Assembly (NCBI RefSeq): GCF_040117685.2
Contig: NZ_JBEDYP020000012.1
Span: 577,704-641,703 of the forward strand
Source: Gracilimonas sp040117685
GTDB taxonomy: Bacteria; Bacteroidota; Rhodothermia; Balneolales; Balneolaceae
Reading direction: 5' to 3'
DNA: 64,000 bases
Shown: piece by piece, positions 51,345-60,647 of the stretch
Numbering within the stretch: position 1 is the stretch's first letter
Layout: each line of letters begins with the position of its first letter
Program-made: the position numbers and the translations under genes
Notes under the pieces: model-generated
Told to the model about the DNA's origin: nothing
What the model saw: the letters and a program-made list of their open reading frames with translations, nothing else
The model's database searches: none

Positions 51345-52079
51345 ATGAAAAAATTAATCAATACCAATATTCTGCCTTTACTAATTGTCACGCTGATGTT
51401 TTCGACGGCTTGCGTTAGCCAAAATTCGGATCAATCCACCCGTAACGAACTTAAAACAGAAGTTCTGACCAGCGAAGCGCAGAGTAATTTAACACCACAG
51501 GAAATTCTTGAAGGCCTGAAAGCCGGAAATGAGCGCTATATAAACAACAATCTTACGCCTACAGATTATCAGGCACAGGTGAAAGCAACGGCTGTAGGCC
51601 AACATCCTGAAGCCATTATCCTGTCGTGCGTTGACAGTCGTGTGCCTGTTGAGCAAGTTTTTGACAAGGGAGTAGGTGATATCTTTGTTGCCCGAGTAGC
51701 CGGTAATTTTGTGAACGAAGACATTCTGGGAAGTGCGGAATTCGCGACCGCTGTAGCGGGCTCAAAGGTTGTGGTTGTAATGGGTCACAAAAGCTGCGGA
51801 GCTGTAAAAGCAGCGATCGATGGTGTTGAGATGGGGAACATTACTGCTATGTTAGACAAGATTGAGCCGGCCGTTGAGATGACTGCCAATTACTCCGGCG
51901 ATCGTTCAACAAGCAATGATGACTATGTTACTGAAGTAGTAAATAACAACGTAGTTAATACCATTTCTGAAATGCGCGAGAACAGCCCTGTTATCGCTGA
52001 GCTGGAAAGAAACGGTGACGTAGTTATTGCCGGAGCATTCTATGATTTAGAAACCGGAAAAGTAACATTTCTGGACTAA
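51345..52079 (+). CDS. Beta-carbonic anhydrase, lipoprotein
   Basis: 244 residues with a lipoprotein signal (MFSTAC, Cys23). The beta-CA zinc site is complete: Cys95 and Asp97 in SCVDSRVP, His148 and Cys151 in GHKSCGAVKAA. It interconverts CO2 and bicarbonate, here outside the cytoplasm. A strongly similar gene lies downstream; a terminator sits between them. Confidence 0.93.
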   Translation: MKKLINTNILPLLIVTLMFSTACVSQNSDQSTRNELKTEVLTSEAQSNLTPQEILEGLKAGNERYINNNLTPTDYQAQVKATAVGQHPEAIILSCVDSRVPVEQVFDKGVGDIFVARVAGNFVNEDILGSAEFATAVAGSKVVVVMGHKSCGAVKAAIDGVEMGNITAMLDKIEPAVEMTANYSGDRSTSNDDYVTEVVNNNVVNTISEMRENSPVIAELERNGDVVIAGAFYDLETGKVTFLD

Positions 52080-52098
52080 ATCAAACTTTTATTATATG

Positions 52099-52129
52099 AA
52101 AAGGGAGTTGTTCAAACTCCCTTTTTTTA
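52099..52129 (+). terminator. Terminator after the first carbonic anhydrase
   Basis: GGGAGTT and AACTCCC form the stem, followed by seven T residues. Confidence 0.85.
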
Positions 52130-52195
52130 ACTATAAGATGCCACCCAAGCTACTGGGTGATTTTAGGATAAGGCCTTGATAAAAATCAGAAGATA

Positions 52196-52243
52196 ATGAT
52201 GATTTATACTGTGAAAGCTGTACTTGCTGCCTTATTTTTTTAA
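52196..52243 (+). pseudogene. Possible detached signal-sequence start of the second carbonic anhydrase
   Basis: ATGATG opens a short frame MMIYTVKAVLAALFF that stops at TAA in a seven-T tract (52235-52241). One additional T would join it in frame to the second carbonic anhydrase. Hydrophobic content is signal-like, but no cleavage site or lipobox is evident. Confidence 0.35.
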
Positions 52244-52272
52244 CTGTATTCATCAAAAACCAAAACGGACAT

Positions 52273-52920
52273 ATGAGTAAGGAAACATCTTTAAGTAAAG
52301 AAGTGATAACCAGTGAAAAACAGGCAAGCCTATCGCCTGAACAAATTCTCCAAAACCTCAAAGATGGGAACGAGCGATTCGTAAACAATAATCTGACGCC
52401 GCGTGATTATCAGGCACAGGTGAAGGCTACAACCGGTGGTCAATATCCGGAAGCCGTGGTAATTTCCTGCATCGACAGCCGTGTACCGGTGGAGCAGGTG
52501 TTCGATAAAGGAGTAGGCGATATTTTTGTAGCCCGTGTTGCTGGTAACTTTGTGAATGAGGATATTCTTGGAAGCACCGAATATGGAACCGCCGTTGCCG
52601 GTTCAAAAGTAATCGTAGTAATGGGGCACAAGAGCTGCGGTGCAGTTAAAGCCGCTATTGACGATGTGCAAATGGGGAATATTACGGCCATGCTGAGCAA
52701 AATTAAGCCGGCCGTTGAAATGACTTCGGATTACGATGGAGAACAGTCAACCGACAATGATGAGTATGTAACAGAAGTTGTGAAAAACAACGTTATTCAT
52801 ACTATCGGGCAGATTAGAAAAAACAGCTCTACAATTGCAGAACAGGAAAAGAACGGCGATGTAGTAATTGTTGGTGCTTTCTATGATCTGGAAACAGGGA
52901 AGGTTTCTTTTCTGGACTAA
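52273..52920 (+). CDS. Beta-carbonic anhydrase, copy without signal peptide
   Basis: 215 residues from the ATG at 52273. Nearly the same protein as the upstream copy from EVITSEKQASLSPEQIL onward, with zinc ligands Cys66, Asp68, His119 and Cys122. As read it lacks an export signal and should be cytoplasmic. The frame is open upstream past a T-tract where a frameshift could have removed a signal. Its own terminator follows. Confidence 0.9.
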   Translation: MSKETSLSKEVITSEKQASLSPEQILQNLKDGNERFVNNNLTPRDYQAQVKATTGGQYPEAVVISCIDSRVPVEQVFDKGVGDIFVARVAGNFVNEDILGSTEYGTAVAGSKVIVVMGHKSCGAVKAAIDDVQMGNITAMLSKIKPAVEMTSDYDGEQSTDNDEYVTEVVKNNVIHTIGQIRKNSSTIAEQEKNGDVVIVGAFYDLETGKVSFLD

Positions 52921-52944
52921 GAGCTTCAATCAAAGCTTATCAAT

Positions 52945-52976
52945 AAAAAAGGGGAGTGTACCGACTCCCTTTTCTT
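52945..52976 (+). terminator. Terminator after the second carbonic anhydrase
   Basis: GGGAGT and ACTCCC stem extended by A/T pairs, then TTTTCTTTT. Confidence 0.8.
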
Positions 52977-53172
52977 TTATAATTCAACGCGATTCTGAAA
53001 GAAGGTAAAACTTCCCCTTCCATTGAGGAATCTGCTCAAAAACAATTCATAATTTAATAATAAGGATTTGACCAAAATACCCGTATCTTTAAGGCTTGCA
53101 ACTTTTCTGGTAATAGACTACTGAAGATATAGCGCTAATCAAGAAGAGAATTTCATAAAACATAATACAACA

Positions 53173-54999
53173 ATGTCACAAGACTTAAGAAATATCGCCA
53201 TAATCGCTCACGTAGATCACGGGAAAACCACACTCGTTGATCAGATTTTAAAACAGAGCGGAACATTCAGAGAGAACCAGCAGGTAGAAGACCGGGTGAT
53301 GGACTCCGGCGACCTCGAGAAAGAACGCGGTATTACGATCAGCTCCAAGAACACGGCCGTAAACTGGAAAGGCACCAAAATTAACATTGTTGATACTCCG
53401 GGTCACGCCGACTTTGGAGGAGAGGTTGAGCGAATTCTGAAAATGGTAAATGGAGTGATTCTTCTGGTGGATGCCGCCGAAGGTCCGCTTCCTCAAACTA
53501 AATTTGTACTGAGAAAGTCGCTGAGTTTAGGTTATCAGCCAATTGTGGTTATTAATAAAATTGACCGAAAAGATGCCCGTCCAAATGCGGTTTTGGATGA
53601 AATTTTTGATCTCTTTGTGATGCTGGATGCTACCAACGAACAGCTCGATTTCCCGGTTCTGTATGCCGTCGCAAAAGACGGTGTAGCTAAGGAAGAACTG
53701 GAGGAAGAAGGCACCGACCTTTCTCCTCTGATGGATAAAATAGTAGAGCATGTACCTGCGCCGGAGCAAGACACGGAATCCAAGTTTAAAATGCTGGTAA
53801 GCAGCATAGACTGGAACGACTATGTTGGCCGAATTGCAGTTGGTCGGGTTGAGCAGGGCACTATCAAAATAAATCAGGAAGTGGCCCTGATGAGTGGCAA
53901 AGGTGAGGTGAAAGAGAAAGCCCGGGCAACTAAGCTCTTTTCTTTTGAAGGATTGAAAAGGGAACCGGTAGAACAAGCGCAGGCCGGTGACATTATTGCC
54001 CTTGCCGGCTATGAAGAAGTCAACATCGGGGATACGCTAACCGATACTGCTGATATGACCCCGCTTGAATATGTAGATCTGGACCAGCCGACCATCGCGA
54101 TGTACTTTCGGGTAAACAACTCTCCGTTTGCCGGAAAAGAAGGGGATTATGTGACATCCAATCAGCTAAAAGATCGCCTGTACCGAGAAACACGAACCAA
54201 TGTGGCGATGCGGGTTGAGCCAACCGATAGTCCGGATATCTATAAAGTTTCCGGCCGGGGTGAACTTCAAATGGCTATACTTATTGAAACTATGCGTCGG
54301 GAAGGATTTGAGTTTTCAGTATCACGACCGGAAGTGCTTTTCAAAGAAGTGGATGGGGTAACTCACGAGCCCGTTGAGGAAGTAGTTGTTGATGTGCAGA
54401 CTGATTACAGTAACCGGGTGATTGATAACCTGCAGAAACGAAAGGGAATTATGACCTCCATGAGCCAGGAGGGAGACAACAACCGGATTCAATTCCGTGT
54501 ACCTTCCCGTGGGTTAATTGGTTTCCGTGGCGAGATGCTGACCGAAACACGCGGAACCGGAATCATGCACCAGCAATTTGACGGGTATGAGCCTTATGCC
54601 GGCGAAATTCCCGGACGAAACCGCGGAGCGCTGATCGCTCTTGAACAGGGAGACGTAACCGGTTATGCACTGGAAGGTGTTCAGGATCGGGGTGAGTTTT
54701 TTGTGAAACCCGGAGACCCTGTTTATATGGGGCAAGTTGTAGGCGTGAATAAGCGAAGCGAAGATATGGTGGTAAATGTTGTTAAGAAGAAAAACCTGAC
54801 CAACCACCGTGCCACTCAAACGGCTGATTCTGTGAAACTGAATCAGGCAAAAGATTTAAGCCTGGAGCAATGCATTGAGTTCATTGACAATGATGAATTG
54901 CTTGAAGTAACGCCACAAGCCCTGCGAATTCGTAAAATGTATCTCGATCATAACGACCGTAAGCGTGCTGAGAAGCAGAAAGCAAGCGCTAAAGCTTAG
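53173..54999 (+). CDS. typA: Ribosome-associated GTPase TypA/BipA
   Basis: 608 residues with GTPase motifs AHVDHGKTT, the switch ERGITI, DTPGHADF and NKIDR, then EF-G-like domains and the TypA-specific C-terminus (PSRGLIGFRGEMLTETRGTG, in part, and NRGALIALEQG). It binds ribosomes and affects 50S assembly and stress responses. Confidence 0.97.
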   Translation: MSQDLRNIAIIAHVDHGKTTLVDQILKQSGTFRENQQVEDRVMDSGDLEKERGITISSKNTAVNWKGTKINIVDTPGHADFGGEVERILKMVNGVILLVDAAEGPLPQTKFVLRKSLSLGYQPIVVINKIDRKDARPNAVLDEIFDLFVMLDATNEQLDFPVLYAVAKDGVAKEELEEEGTDLSPLMDKIVEHVPAPEQDTESKFKMLVSSIDWNDYVGRIAVGRVEQGTIKINQEVALMSGKGEVKEKARATKLFSFEGLKREPVEQAQAGDIIALAGYEEVNIGDTLTDTADMTPLEYVDLDQPTIAMYFRVNNSPFAGKEGDYVTSNQLKDRLYRETRTNVAMRVEPTDSPDIYKVSGRGELQMAILIETMRREGFEFSVSRPEVLFKEVDGVTHEPVEEVVVDVQTDYSNRVIDNLQKRKGIMTSMSQEGDNNRIQFRVPSRGLIGFRGEMLTETRGTGIMHQQFDGYEPYAGEIPGRNRGALIALEQGDVTGYALEGVQDRGEFFVKPGDPVYMGQVVGVNKRSEDMVVNVVKKKNLTNHRATQTADSVKLNQAKDLSLEQCIEFIDNDELLEVTPQALRIRKMYLDHNDRKRAEKQKASAKA

Positions 55000-55003
55000 T
55001 CGG

Positions 55004-55071
55004 AATTTTAAATGTTTAATGCTGAATGTTAAATGGGACTTGATACCATTTAACATCCAACATTTAAAATT
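55004..55071. repeat. AT-rich hairpin between convergent typA and BNR genes
   Basis: AATTTTAAATGTTTAATGC... and ...CATCCAACATTTAAAATT arms pair (one 7-base insertion) around GACTTGATA. It can serve as a bidirectional terminator and shares TTAACAT/AACATTTAAAA words with 7473-7531. Confidence 0.6.
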
Positions 55072-55076
55072 GATCT

Positions 55077-57344
55077 TTACTTAATCAGAGTCAGCTTTTT
55101 AGTGATAACGGTTTGGTTGACTTGCAGTCGGTATAAATACACCCCGGAGGATAAGTTTCCGGCATTGAAGGTAACTTCGTACTCTCCGGCAGGCTGTGTT
55201 TTTCTATTCAGTAACGTAGCTGCTTCTCTTCCAAGCATATCATACACTTTTAAGCTGACGGTGCTGTTTGATGGAATCCGGTAGCTTATATTCGTACTTG
55301 GATTGAACGGGTTTGGATAATTCTGATGAAGCTGAATATCAACAGGAATCGTACCGGTGAGCGGTTCTTCGGTAGAAGTTGCAATACCGCCTCTGTTTGA
55401 TGTTGAATAGATGGTTCCCTTTTCTCCCACAATCCAGCCGGAACTATTGCCTGCAAATTCGATAGCATGGAAGTTCTTTTGCGTGAGACTGTAGTCCGTT
55501 TCAAAGTTTGCTCCACCATCAACTGTTTTAAGTATGCGGCCGCCATCACCAACTACAAGTCCACTGTCTTCCGAGAAGAAGTGCAAGTCATTCAAGTCAA
55601 AACTGGTAAAAGTAGAAAGCTCAGTCCAGTTTTCGCCGCCGTCCGTAGTTTTTATCATATCTCCGCGCTCCATGGTTACATACCCGGTAGTGCTGTCCAG
55701 AAAATGCATACCTGTTATTTCCGGGCTAAAGCCCTCTTCTTCATACTTTATGTCCCAGGTTGTTCCTCCATCCGATGTAGAAGCAATCATTTCTTGTCCC
55801 GCCATCCAGCCATTGTCTTCATTTTGAAAGCCGATCATTTCGAAATCGAAATAAGAAATATTATCAGGTTCAGTTATGGCGTTCCAGGTACTGCCGCCAT
55901 CTGTAGTTTTCAGGAGCATGTCTTCGGCTTTAATGAAGCCGATTTGCGCATCAATAAACTGTACATCTTCCAGATTGTTGGTCTTTTCATGTTCAGCAAA
56001 TCCTGTGTCGACCTTGTTCCAGGTAGCTCCCTGATCGGAAGAATGATAAACCAACCAGACAGAACCTCCGGTGTAGTGGTCTGTCCCAACGGCCCATATG
56101 TTGTTATTGTCCACATAAGCCACGGCCTTGAAGTCTTTTCTGCCTTCCAGAATTAAGTGGTTTTCCCAGGTGGCACCTCCATCGGTTGTAGTAAATACTT
56201 TTCCATGAACTCTTCCTTCGGTTACAAAAGCACCCTGACTTCCGTTAATAAAAGAAACATCTGCTATGTTGAAGCCGGTGATAAGATCGGAACTCAGAGT
56301 ATCATCAGCGAGGGTAAATGAAGCAGTAGCTCCGGACGCCCCAACAGCGAGCCAGCTGCCCTCAAATTCATCGATATCAAACCAGGTTAAAGGACCGGAC
56401 CCATCTGTTAAAATATTCCAGGAAGTGCCTTCATCTGAAGAAACAAGAATTGCATTTTGAGTTGTTTCAGTAAAGCTATCTGCACCTCCGGCAAGAATAA
56501 TTTCACCATTACTGCCCAGTTCGATATCGTAAAAGAGGTGCTTAAATTCATAATCAATAACAGACCACGTAGAACCGCCGTCTGTTGTTTTTAGGATGAA
56601 ACCCACAAAGCCACTGTTATATGTCTCTCCGATAACGTAGCCGGTTTGGTCATCAGCAAAGGCCATGTTGTAGAGGTCGTCAGAGCTGTTAAGAGACTGA
56701 AACCCGCCATAGGATACGGTATCGATCTGAAGGGCTGATTCCCAACTGGACCCTGCATCGGTTGACTTGTAGAGTGAACCTGACTCACCAGCCACCCAGA
56801 AGGTGGTATCATTCACAATGTGAAAATCCAACAAGTCTTCAGTTCCTGCGGTTACCGAGTTCCAGCTTTCTCCTCCATCAGCAGTAAACAAAACTTCTCC
56901 ATCGGCAGATGCAACCCATCCATTTTGAGCATCCAGAAATTCAATATCATTAAAGTTATTGAAGTTGAAGGAGGAACGAATATCCCAGGTTTGTCCACCG
57001 TCTTCTGTTTTGGCAAGCATTTCAGAACTTCCTCCGCCAGCGGTGGAAAATGGACCGCCTACAAAACCGGATTCGGCATCAAAGAAGAAAAGCCCTTGGT
57101 AATTGCGGCTGTCACCGTAAGAGATATCCGTCCAAGTGGCACCTCCGTCTGAGGATTTTAAAATGATTCCGTTATTACCAATAGCATAAGCAATTTGATC
57201 CGTTACAAATTGCACTTCGTTTAGATCAGATGAAGTTATGTTCCCGTTTTCGGCTTGCCAATGTTGTGCGGATACCAACTGAACAAATAGAAATGAAAAA
57301 ATGAATGAAAGGAGAACTGATAATTTAAATCCCGAAAATTGCAT
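55077..57344 (-). CDS. Secreted BNR/Ycf48-like repeat protein with type A sorting domain
   Basis: 755 residues from the ATG at 57344, which gives a good signal peptide (LLSFIFSFLFVQLVSAQ); 12 more upstream codons exist. The body is about ten beta-propeller repeats of the kind IL-KSSDGGATWTDIS / KTTDGGSTW (Asp-box, Ycf48-like). The last 80 residues are a sorting domain (NYPNPFNPSTNISY ... KKLTLIK), so it is probably exported by a type IX system. Binding partner unknown. Confidence 0.87.
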   Translation of the reverse strand: MQFSGFKLSVLLSFIFSFLFVQLVSAQHWQAENGNITSSDLNEVQFVTDQIAYAIGNNGIILKSSDGGATWTDISYGDSRNYQGLFFFDAESGFVGGPFSTAGGGSSEMLAKTEDGGQTWDIRSSFNFNNFNDIEFLDAQNGWVASADGEVLFTADGGESWNSVTAGTEDLLDFHIVNDTTFWVAGESGSLYKSTDAGSSWESALQIDTVSYGGFQSLNSSDDLYNMAFADDQTGYVIGETYNSGFVGFILKTTDGGSTWSVIDYEFKHLFYDIELGSNGEIILAGGADSFTETTQNAILVSSDEGTSWNILTDGSGPLTWFDIDEFEGSWLAVGASGATASFTLADDTLSSDLITGFNIADVSFINGSQGAFVTEGRVHGKVFTTTDGGATWENHLILEGRKDFKAVAYVDNNNIWAVGTDHYTGGSVWLVYHSSDQGATWNKVDTGFAEHEKTNNLEDVQFIDAQIGFIKAEDMLLKTTDGGSTWNAITEPDNISYFDFEMIGFQNEDNGWMAGQEMIASTSDGGTTWDIKYEEEGFSPEITGMHFLDSTTGYVTMERGDMIKTTDGGENWTELSTFTSFDLNDLHFFSEDSGLVVGDGGRILKTVDGGANFETDYSLTQKNFHAIEFAGNSSGWIVGEKGTIYSTSNRGGIATSTEEPLTGTIPVDIQLHQNYPNPFNPSTNISYRIPSNSTVSLKVYDMLGREAATLLNRKTQPAGEYEVTFNAGNLSSGVYLYRLQVNQTVITKKLTLIK

Positions 57345-57492
57345 AGTTAAGACTGTTATAGTTTTTTGATTTTGTACCATAAGACAACCTTACATACGAA
57401 TGGGAAAAGAATTAAAGCTCAAATTAATCTCGACTTAGAAACTAACTGAAGTTCTAACTTAAGACAGGGGCTGTCAGAACTAAGGCGGGTGG

Positions 57493-59562
57493 TTACCCCA
57501 TCCCGTAAAACTTCACTTTTTCCTTGAAGTAGGGGGTGAATATTTTATCCAGATCCTGGTTTTGAGGGGATTGAAGATGAGGGTCTTCGGTAAGTAGTTT
57601 TTTTGCTTTTTCTTTGGCTTGAATCAAAAGGAACTGATCCTCAACAATATCGGCAAATTTAAAATCGGGCAGGCCGCTTTGTTTGGTTCCAAGGAAGTCA
57701 CCGGGACCGCGAAGCTTCAGATCGGCCTCAGCAATACGAAAGCCGTCATTGGTTTCTTCCATGGTTTTGAGACGGAACGCACCGGCTTTGCTCACTTTTA
57801 CGTCGGGCATTAGGATGCAGTAGCTTTGTCGTTCGCCGCGGCCAATGCGTCCGCGAAGCTGGTGAAGCTGTGAAAGCCCGAACCGCTCGGCATGTTCTAT
57901 GATCATGATGGAGGCATTCGGTACATCTACTCCAACCTCAATTACTGTAGTAGAGACCAGAATCTGGAGTTCATTATTAATAAAAGCCTTCATGGTTTCA
58001 TCTTTCTCTTCAGTTTTCATTCGGCCGTGAATCAAACCAACATTGAAGTCAGGAAATTGCTTTTTGAGTTTCTCGAATCCGGCCGTGGCATCTTTCAAAT
58101 CCAGTGCTTCTGATTCTTCCACCAGCGGATAAACTACATATACCTGTCCGCCATCATTCACTTCCTGCTGTACAAAACTATATACGTCCTCTCTTTTTTT
58201 ATGAGACCGGATAGCCGTTTTGATGGGTTTTCTGCCGGCCGGCAAATCTTTGATAATAGACACATCCAGATCCGCATAAACCGTCATGGCAAGTGAGCGG
58301 GGGATGGGAGTGGCGCTCATCACCAGCATGTGCGGATTACTCCCTTTATTAAGCAGATCCGATCTTTGCTTAACCCCAAACCGGTGCTGTTCATCAATCA
58401 CGGCCAATCCCAGATTATGAAAGCGAACAGTTTCCTGAATAATGGCATGAGTTCCTACAACGATGTTACAATTTCCACCTTCAATGTCGGTGAGGATATC
58501 GGTTCGTAATGCTTTTTTCTGCGAACCAATGAGCAATCGCACGTTGACATCTAATTCTTTAAGGTGATTGCTGAGCGTACGGTAATGCTGTTCAGCGAGA
58601 ATTTCGGTCGGAGCAAGAAAAGCAGCTTGAAATCCATTATCCAAAGCCATTAGCATGGCACCGATAGCGACGATGGTTTTACCGGCGCCCACATCCCCTT
58701 GAATCAGTCGGTTCATTTGTTTGCCGGAACGGACATCCTTCTTAATTTCAGCCAGAGAAGTTTTTTGCCCGTTTGTCAATTCAAATGGCAGCAGCTCATT
58801 AAAATAGCGGGAAGTGTAATTGCCGGTTTCGTTAAAAAGATGTCCGTTAGCTCGCTCTTTTACTGTATAGTTGATCTTCTCCATGCTCAGTTCAAACAAA
58901 AAGAGCTCTTCAAACTTAAACCGGTTAAGGGCATTCTTGTGCTCATTATGTGATTCCGGAAAGTGAATCATGCGATAGGCTTCCGGTCGCTGAGGGAACT
59001 TCATTTCGGCGATGAGTGATTCCGGCAAGAACTCGTTGGGAGTTACGTTGTTCAAAATCTGCTCCATCCAGCTTTGAACCAGTTTACTAGTAATACGGGC
59101 TTTGCTCAATGCTTTACTCCCGGGGTAGATTGGGAAAATCCGGGAAAAGGAATCGAGATCATCATCGGAAGAGATTTTATCAACTTCGGGGTGAGCAATG
59201 GAAATGGATCGCCCATAACGTTTGGCGGCTCCGTAAAAAGCCACGAAATCACCTTCCTTAAAATACTTTCGAAAATAACCCACACCACGGAACCATACTC
59301 CCTTTACATCTCCCGACCCGTCATTAATGGTTACTTCGAGACGTTTTTTCTTTCCATAACCGGCCATATTAATATTCGTCACTTTTCCGGCTACGGTGAT
59401 CTCTTCACCAGAACCTGCAAGATGTTTAATCTTCTGAGTATTACTGCGATCCAGGTATCGGCGGGGAAAAAAGTTTAGTAAATCCTTGACAGAGCGGATG
59501 CCTTCCGCGCTTAAAGCATCAAGCCTTTTGGTACTAAGATTAGATAAGTCGGAAAGCTTCAA
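57493..59562 (-). CDS. recG: ATP-dependent DNA helicase RecG
   Basis: 689 residues from a TTG start. N-terminal OB/wedge domain, then helicase domains with GDVGAGKT (motif I), DEQHRFGV (DEQH motif II), SATPIPRSL (motif III) and QLRGRIGRGERQSYC. It remodels stalled replication forks. Divergent from the str operon with a 191 bp gap. Confidence 0.95.
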   Translation of the reverse strand: MKLSDLSNLSTKRLDALSAEGIRSVKDLLNFFPRRYLDRSNTQKIKHLAGSGEEITVAGKVTNINMAGYGKKKRLEVTINDGSGDVKGVWFRGVGYFRKYFKEGDFVAFYGAAKRYGRSISIAHPEVDKISSDDDLDSFSRIFPIYPGSKALSKARITSKLVQSWMEQILNNVTPNEFLPESLIAEMKFPQRPEAYRMIHFPESHNEHKNALNRFKFEELFLFELSMEKINYTVKERANGHLFNETGNYTSRYFNELLPFELTNGQKTSLAEIKKDVRSGKQMNRLIQGDVGAGKTIVAIGAMLMALDNGFQAAFLAPTEILAEQHYRTLSNHLKELDVNVRLLIGSQKKALRTDILTDIEGGNCNIVVGTHAIIQETVRFHNLGLAVIDEQHRFGVKQRSDLLNKGSNPHMLVMSATPIPRSLAMTVYADLDVSIIKDLPAGRKPIKTAIRSHKKREDVYSFVQQEVNDGGQVYVVYPLVEESEALDLKDATAGFEKLKKQFPDFNVGLIHGRMKTEEKDETMKAFINNELQILVSTTVIEVGVDVPNASIMIIEHAERFGLSQLHQLRGRIGRGERQSYCILMPDVKVSKAGAFRLKTMEETNDGFRIAEADLKLRGPGDFLGTKQSGLPDFKFADIVEDQFLLIQAKEKAKKLLTEDPHLQSPQNQDLDKIFTPYFKEKVKFYGMG

Positions 59563-59680
59563 CTGATATAAAGTTATATATCGATCTATATTCTTTAGAT
59601 CAAAATTTGGGGTTATTTTTTTATTCTAGAAGACGTCAGGGTGTATTTCAGGAAAAAGAAGAAATAATTCGGATAAATTT

Positions 59681-59713
59681 TTTGCATTCATGTGGTAACG
59701 TTGCCTATATTTG
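59681..59713 (+). promoter_or_regulatory. Promoter of the str operon
   Basis: TTTG at 59681-59684 and TATATTTG at 59706-59713 are 21 bp apart, an exact match to the Bacteroidota consensus. The start should be near 59720, 34 bp before rpsL. Confidence 0.8.
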
Positions 59714-59753
59714 CAAGCTCTCGATTCGATGGCAATAACCAAATAATTGAACA

Positions 59754-60128
59754 GTGCCTACAATACAACAACTCATACGAAAAGGTAGAAAAAGCAAGGT
59801 AAGTAAAACAACTGCTCCTGCGTTGCAGAATTGTCCGCAGAAGCGTGGTGTTTGTACTCGCGTTTATACAACTACGCCTAAAAAGCCGAACTCGGCATTG
59901 CGTAAAGTAGCTCGTGTACGTTTGACTAACGGAATTGAAGTTTCGGCTTACATTCCGGGTGAAGGTCACAACTTACAGGAACATAGTATTGTATTGATCC
60001 GTGGTGGTCGTGTAAAAGATTTGCCCGGTGTTCGATACCATATTATTCGTGGAACATTAGATACTGCGGGTGTTGAGGGTAGAACTCAAAGCCGTAGTTT
60101 GTATGGCACCAAGAAGCCGAAAGGGTAA
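59754..60128 (+). CDS. rpsL: 30S ribosomal protein S12
   Basis: 124 residues from a GTG start. VYTTTPKKPNSALRK (Lys43 site) and GGRVKDLPGVRYH are wild-type for streptomycin sensitivity. It lies in the decoding centre. First gene of rpsL-rpsG-fusA-tuf. Confidence 0.98.
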   Translation: MPTIQQLIRKGRKSKVSKTTAPALQNCPQKRGVCTRVYTTTPKKPNSALRKVARVRLTNGIEVSAYIPGEGHNLQEHSIVLIRGGRVKDLPGVRYHIIRGTLDTAGVEGRTQSRSLYGTKKPKG

Positions 60129-60154
60129 CATTAAGAAATTAAGATTAATCGAGC

Positions 60155-60622
60155 ATGCGTAGAAAAACAGCAGAAAAACGAGATGTGCAAGCGGATCCAA
60201 TTTTTGAGGATAAGCTGGTAACTCGGTTCGTGAACAACCTGATGCGGGACGGTAAGAAGAATGTTGCTCGCAAAATTGTATATCAGGCTTTTGAAGTTAT
60301 TGAAGAGAAAACTGGCGAAACCGGAATCGATGTATTTCGCAACGCTTTACAGAATTCGACTCCGGTGGTTGAGGTTAAATCTCGCCGGGTTGGTGGTGCT
60401 ACTTACCAGGTGCCTATAGAAGTTCGTCAGGAAAGAGGAACAGCGCTTGGGATGAGATGGCTCATTAAAGCCGCGCGTTCCAGAAATGATAAGTCGATGT
60501 CAATTCGTCTTTCAAGAGAATTGATAGACGCGTCAAATAATGAAGGCGGAGCCGTTCGTAAGAAAGACGAGACGCACCGTATGGCAGATGCTAATAAAGC
60601 TTTTGCTCACTTTAGATTCTAA
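60155..60622 (+). CDS. rpsG: 30S ribosomal protein S7
   Basis: 155 residues beginning MRRKTAEKRDVQADP with KSRRVGGATYQVP and the C-terminal helix KKDETHRMADANKAFAH. Binds 16S rRNA in the 30S head. 26 bp after rpsL. Confidence 0.98.
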   Translation: MRRKTAEKRDVQADPIFEDKLVTRFVNNLMRDGKKNVARKIVYQAFEVIEEKTGETGIDVFRNALQNSTPVVEVKSRRVGGATYQVPIEVRQERGTALGMRWLIKAARSRNDKSMSIRLSRELIDASNNEGGAVRKKDETHRMADANKAFAHFRF

Positions 60623-60647
60623 AAGAGATTATTGATTAATAAGTATT

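Noticed and set aside
53067..53091. Promoter for typA from TTTG at 53067 and TATCTTTA at 53084
   Set aside because: Spacing is only 13 bp, too short for the Bacteroidota promoter.
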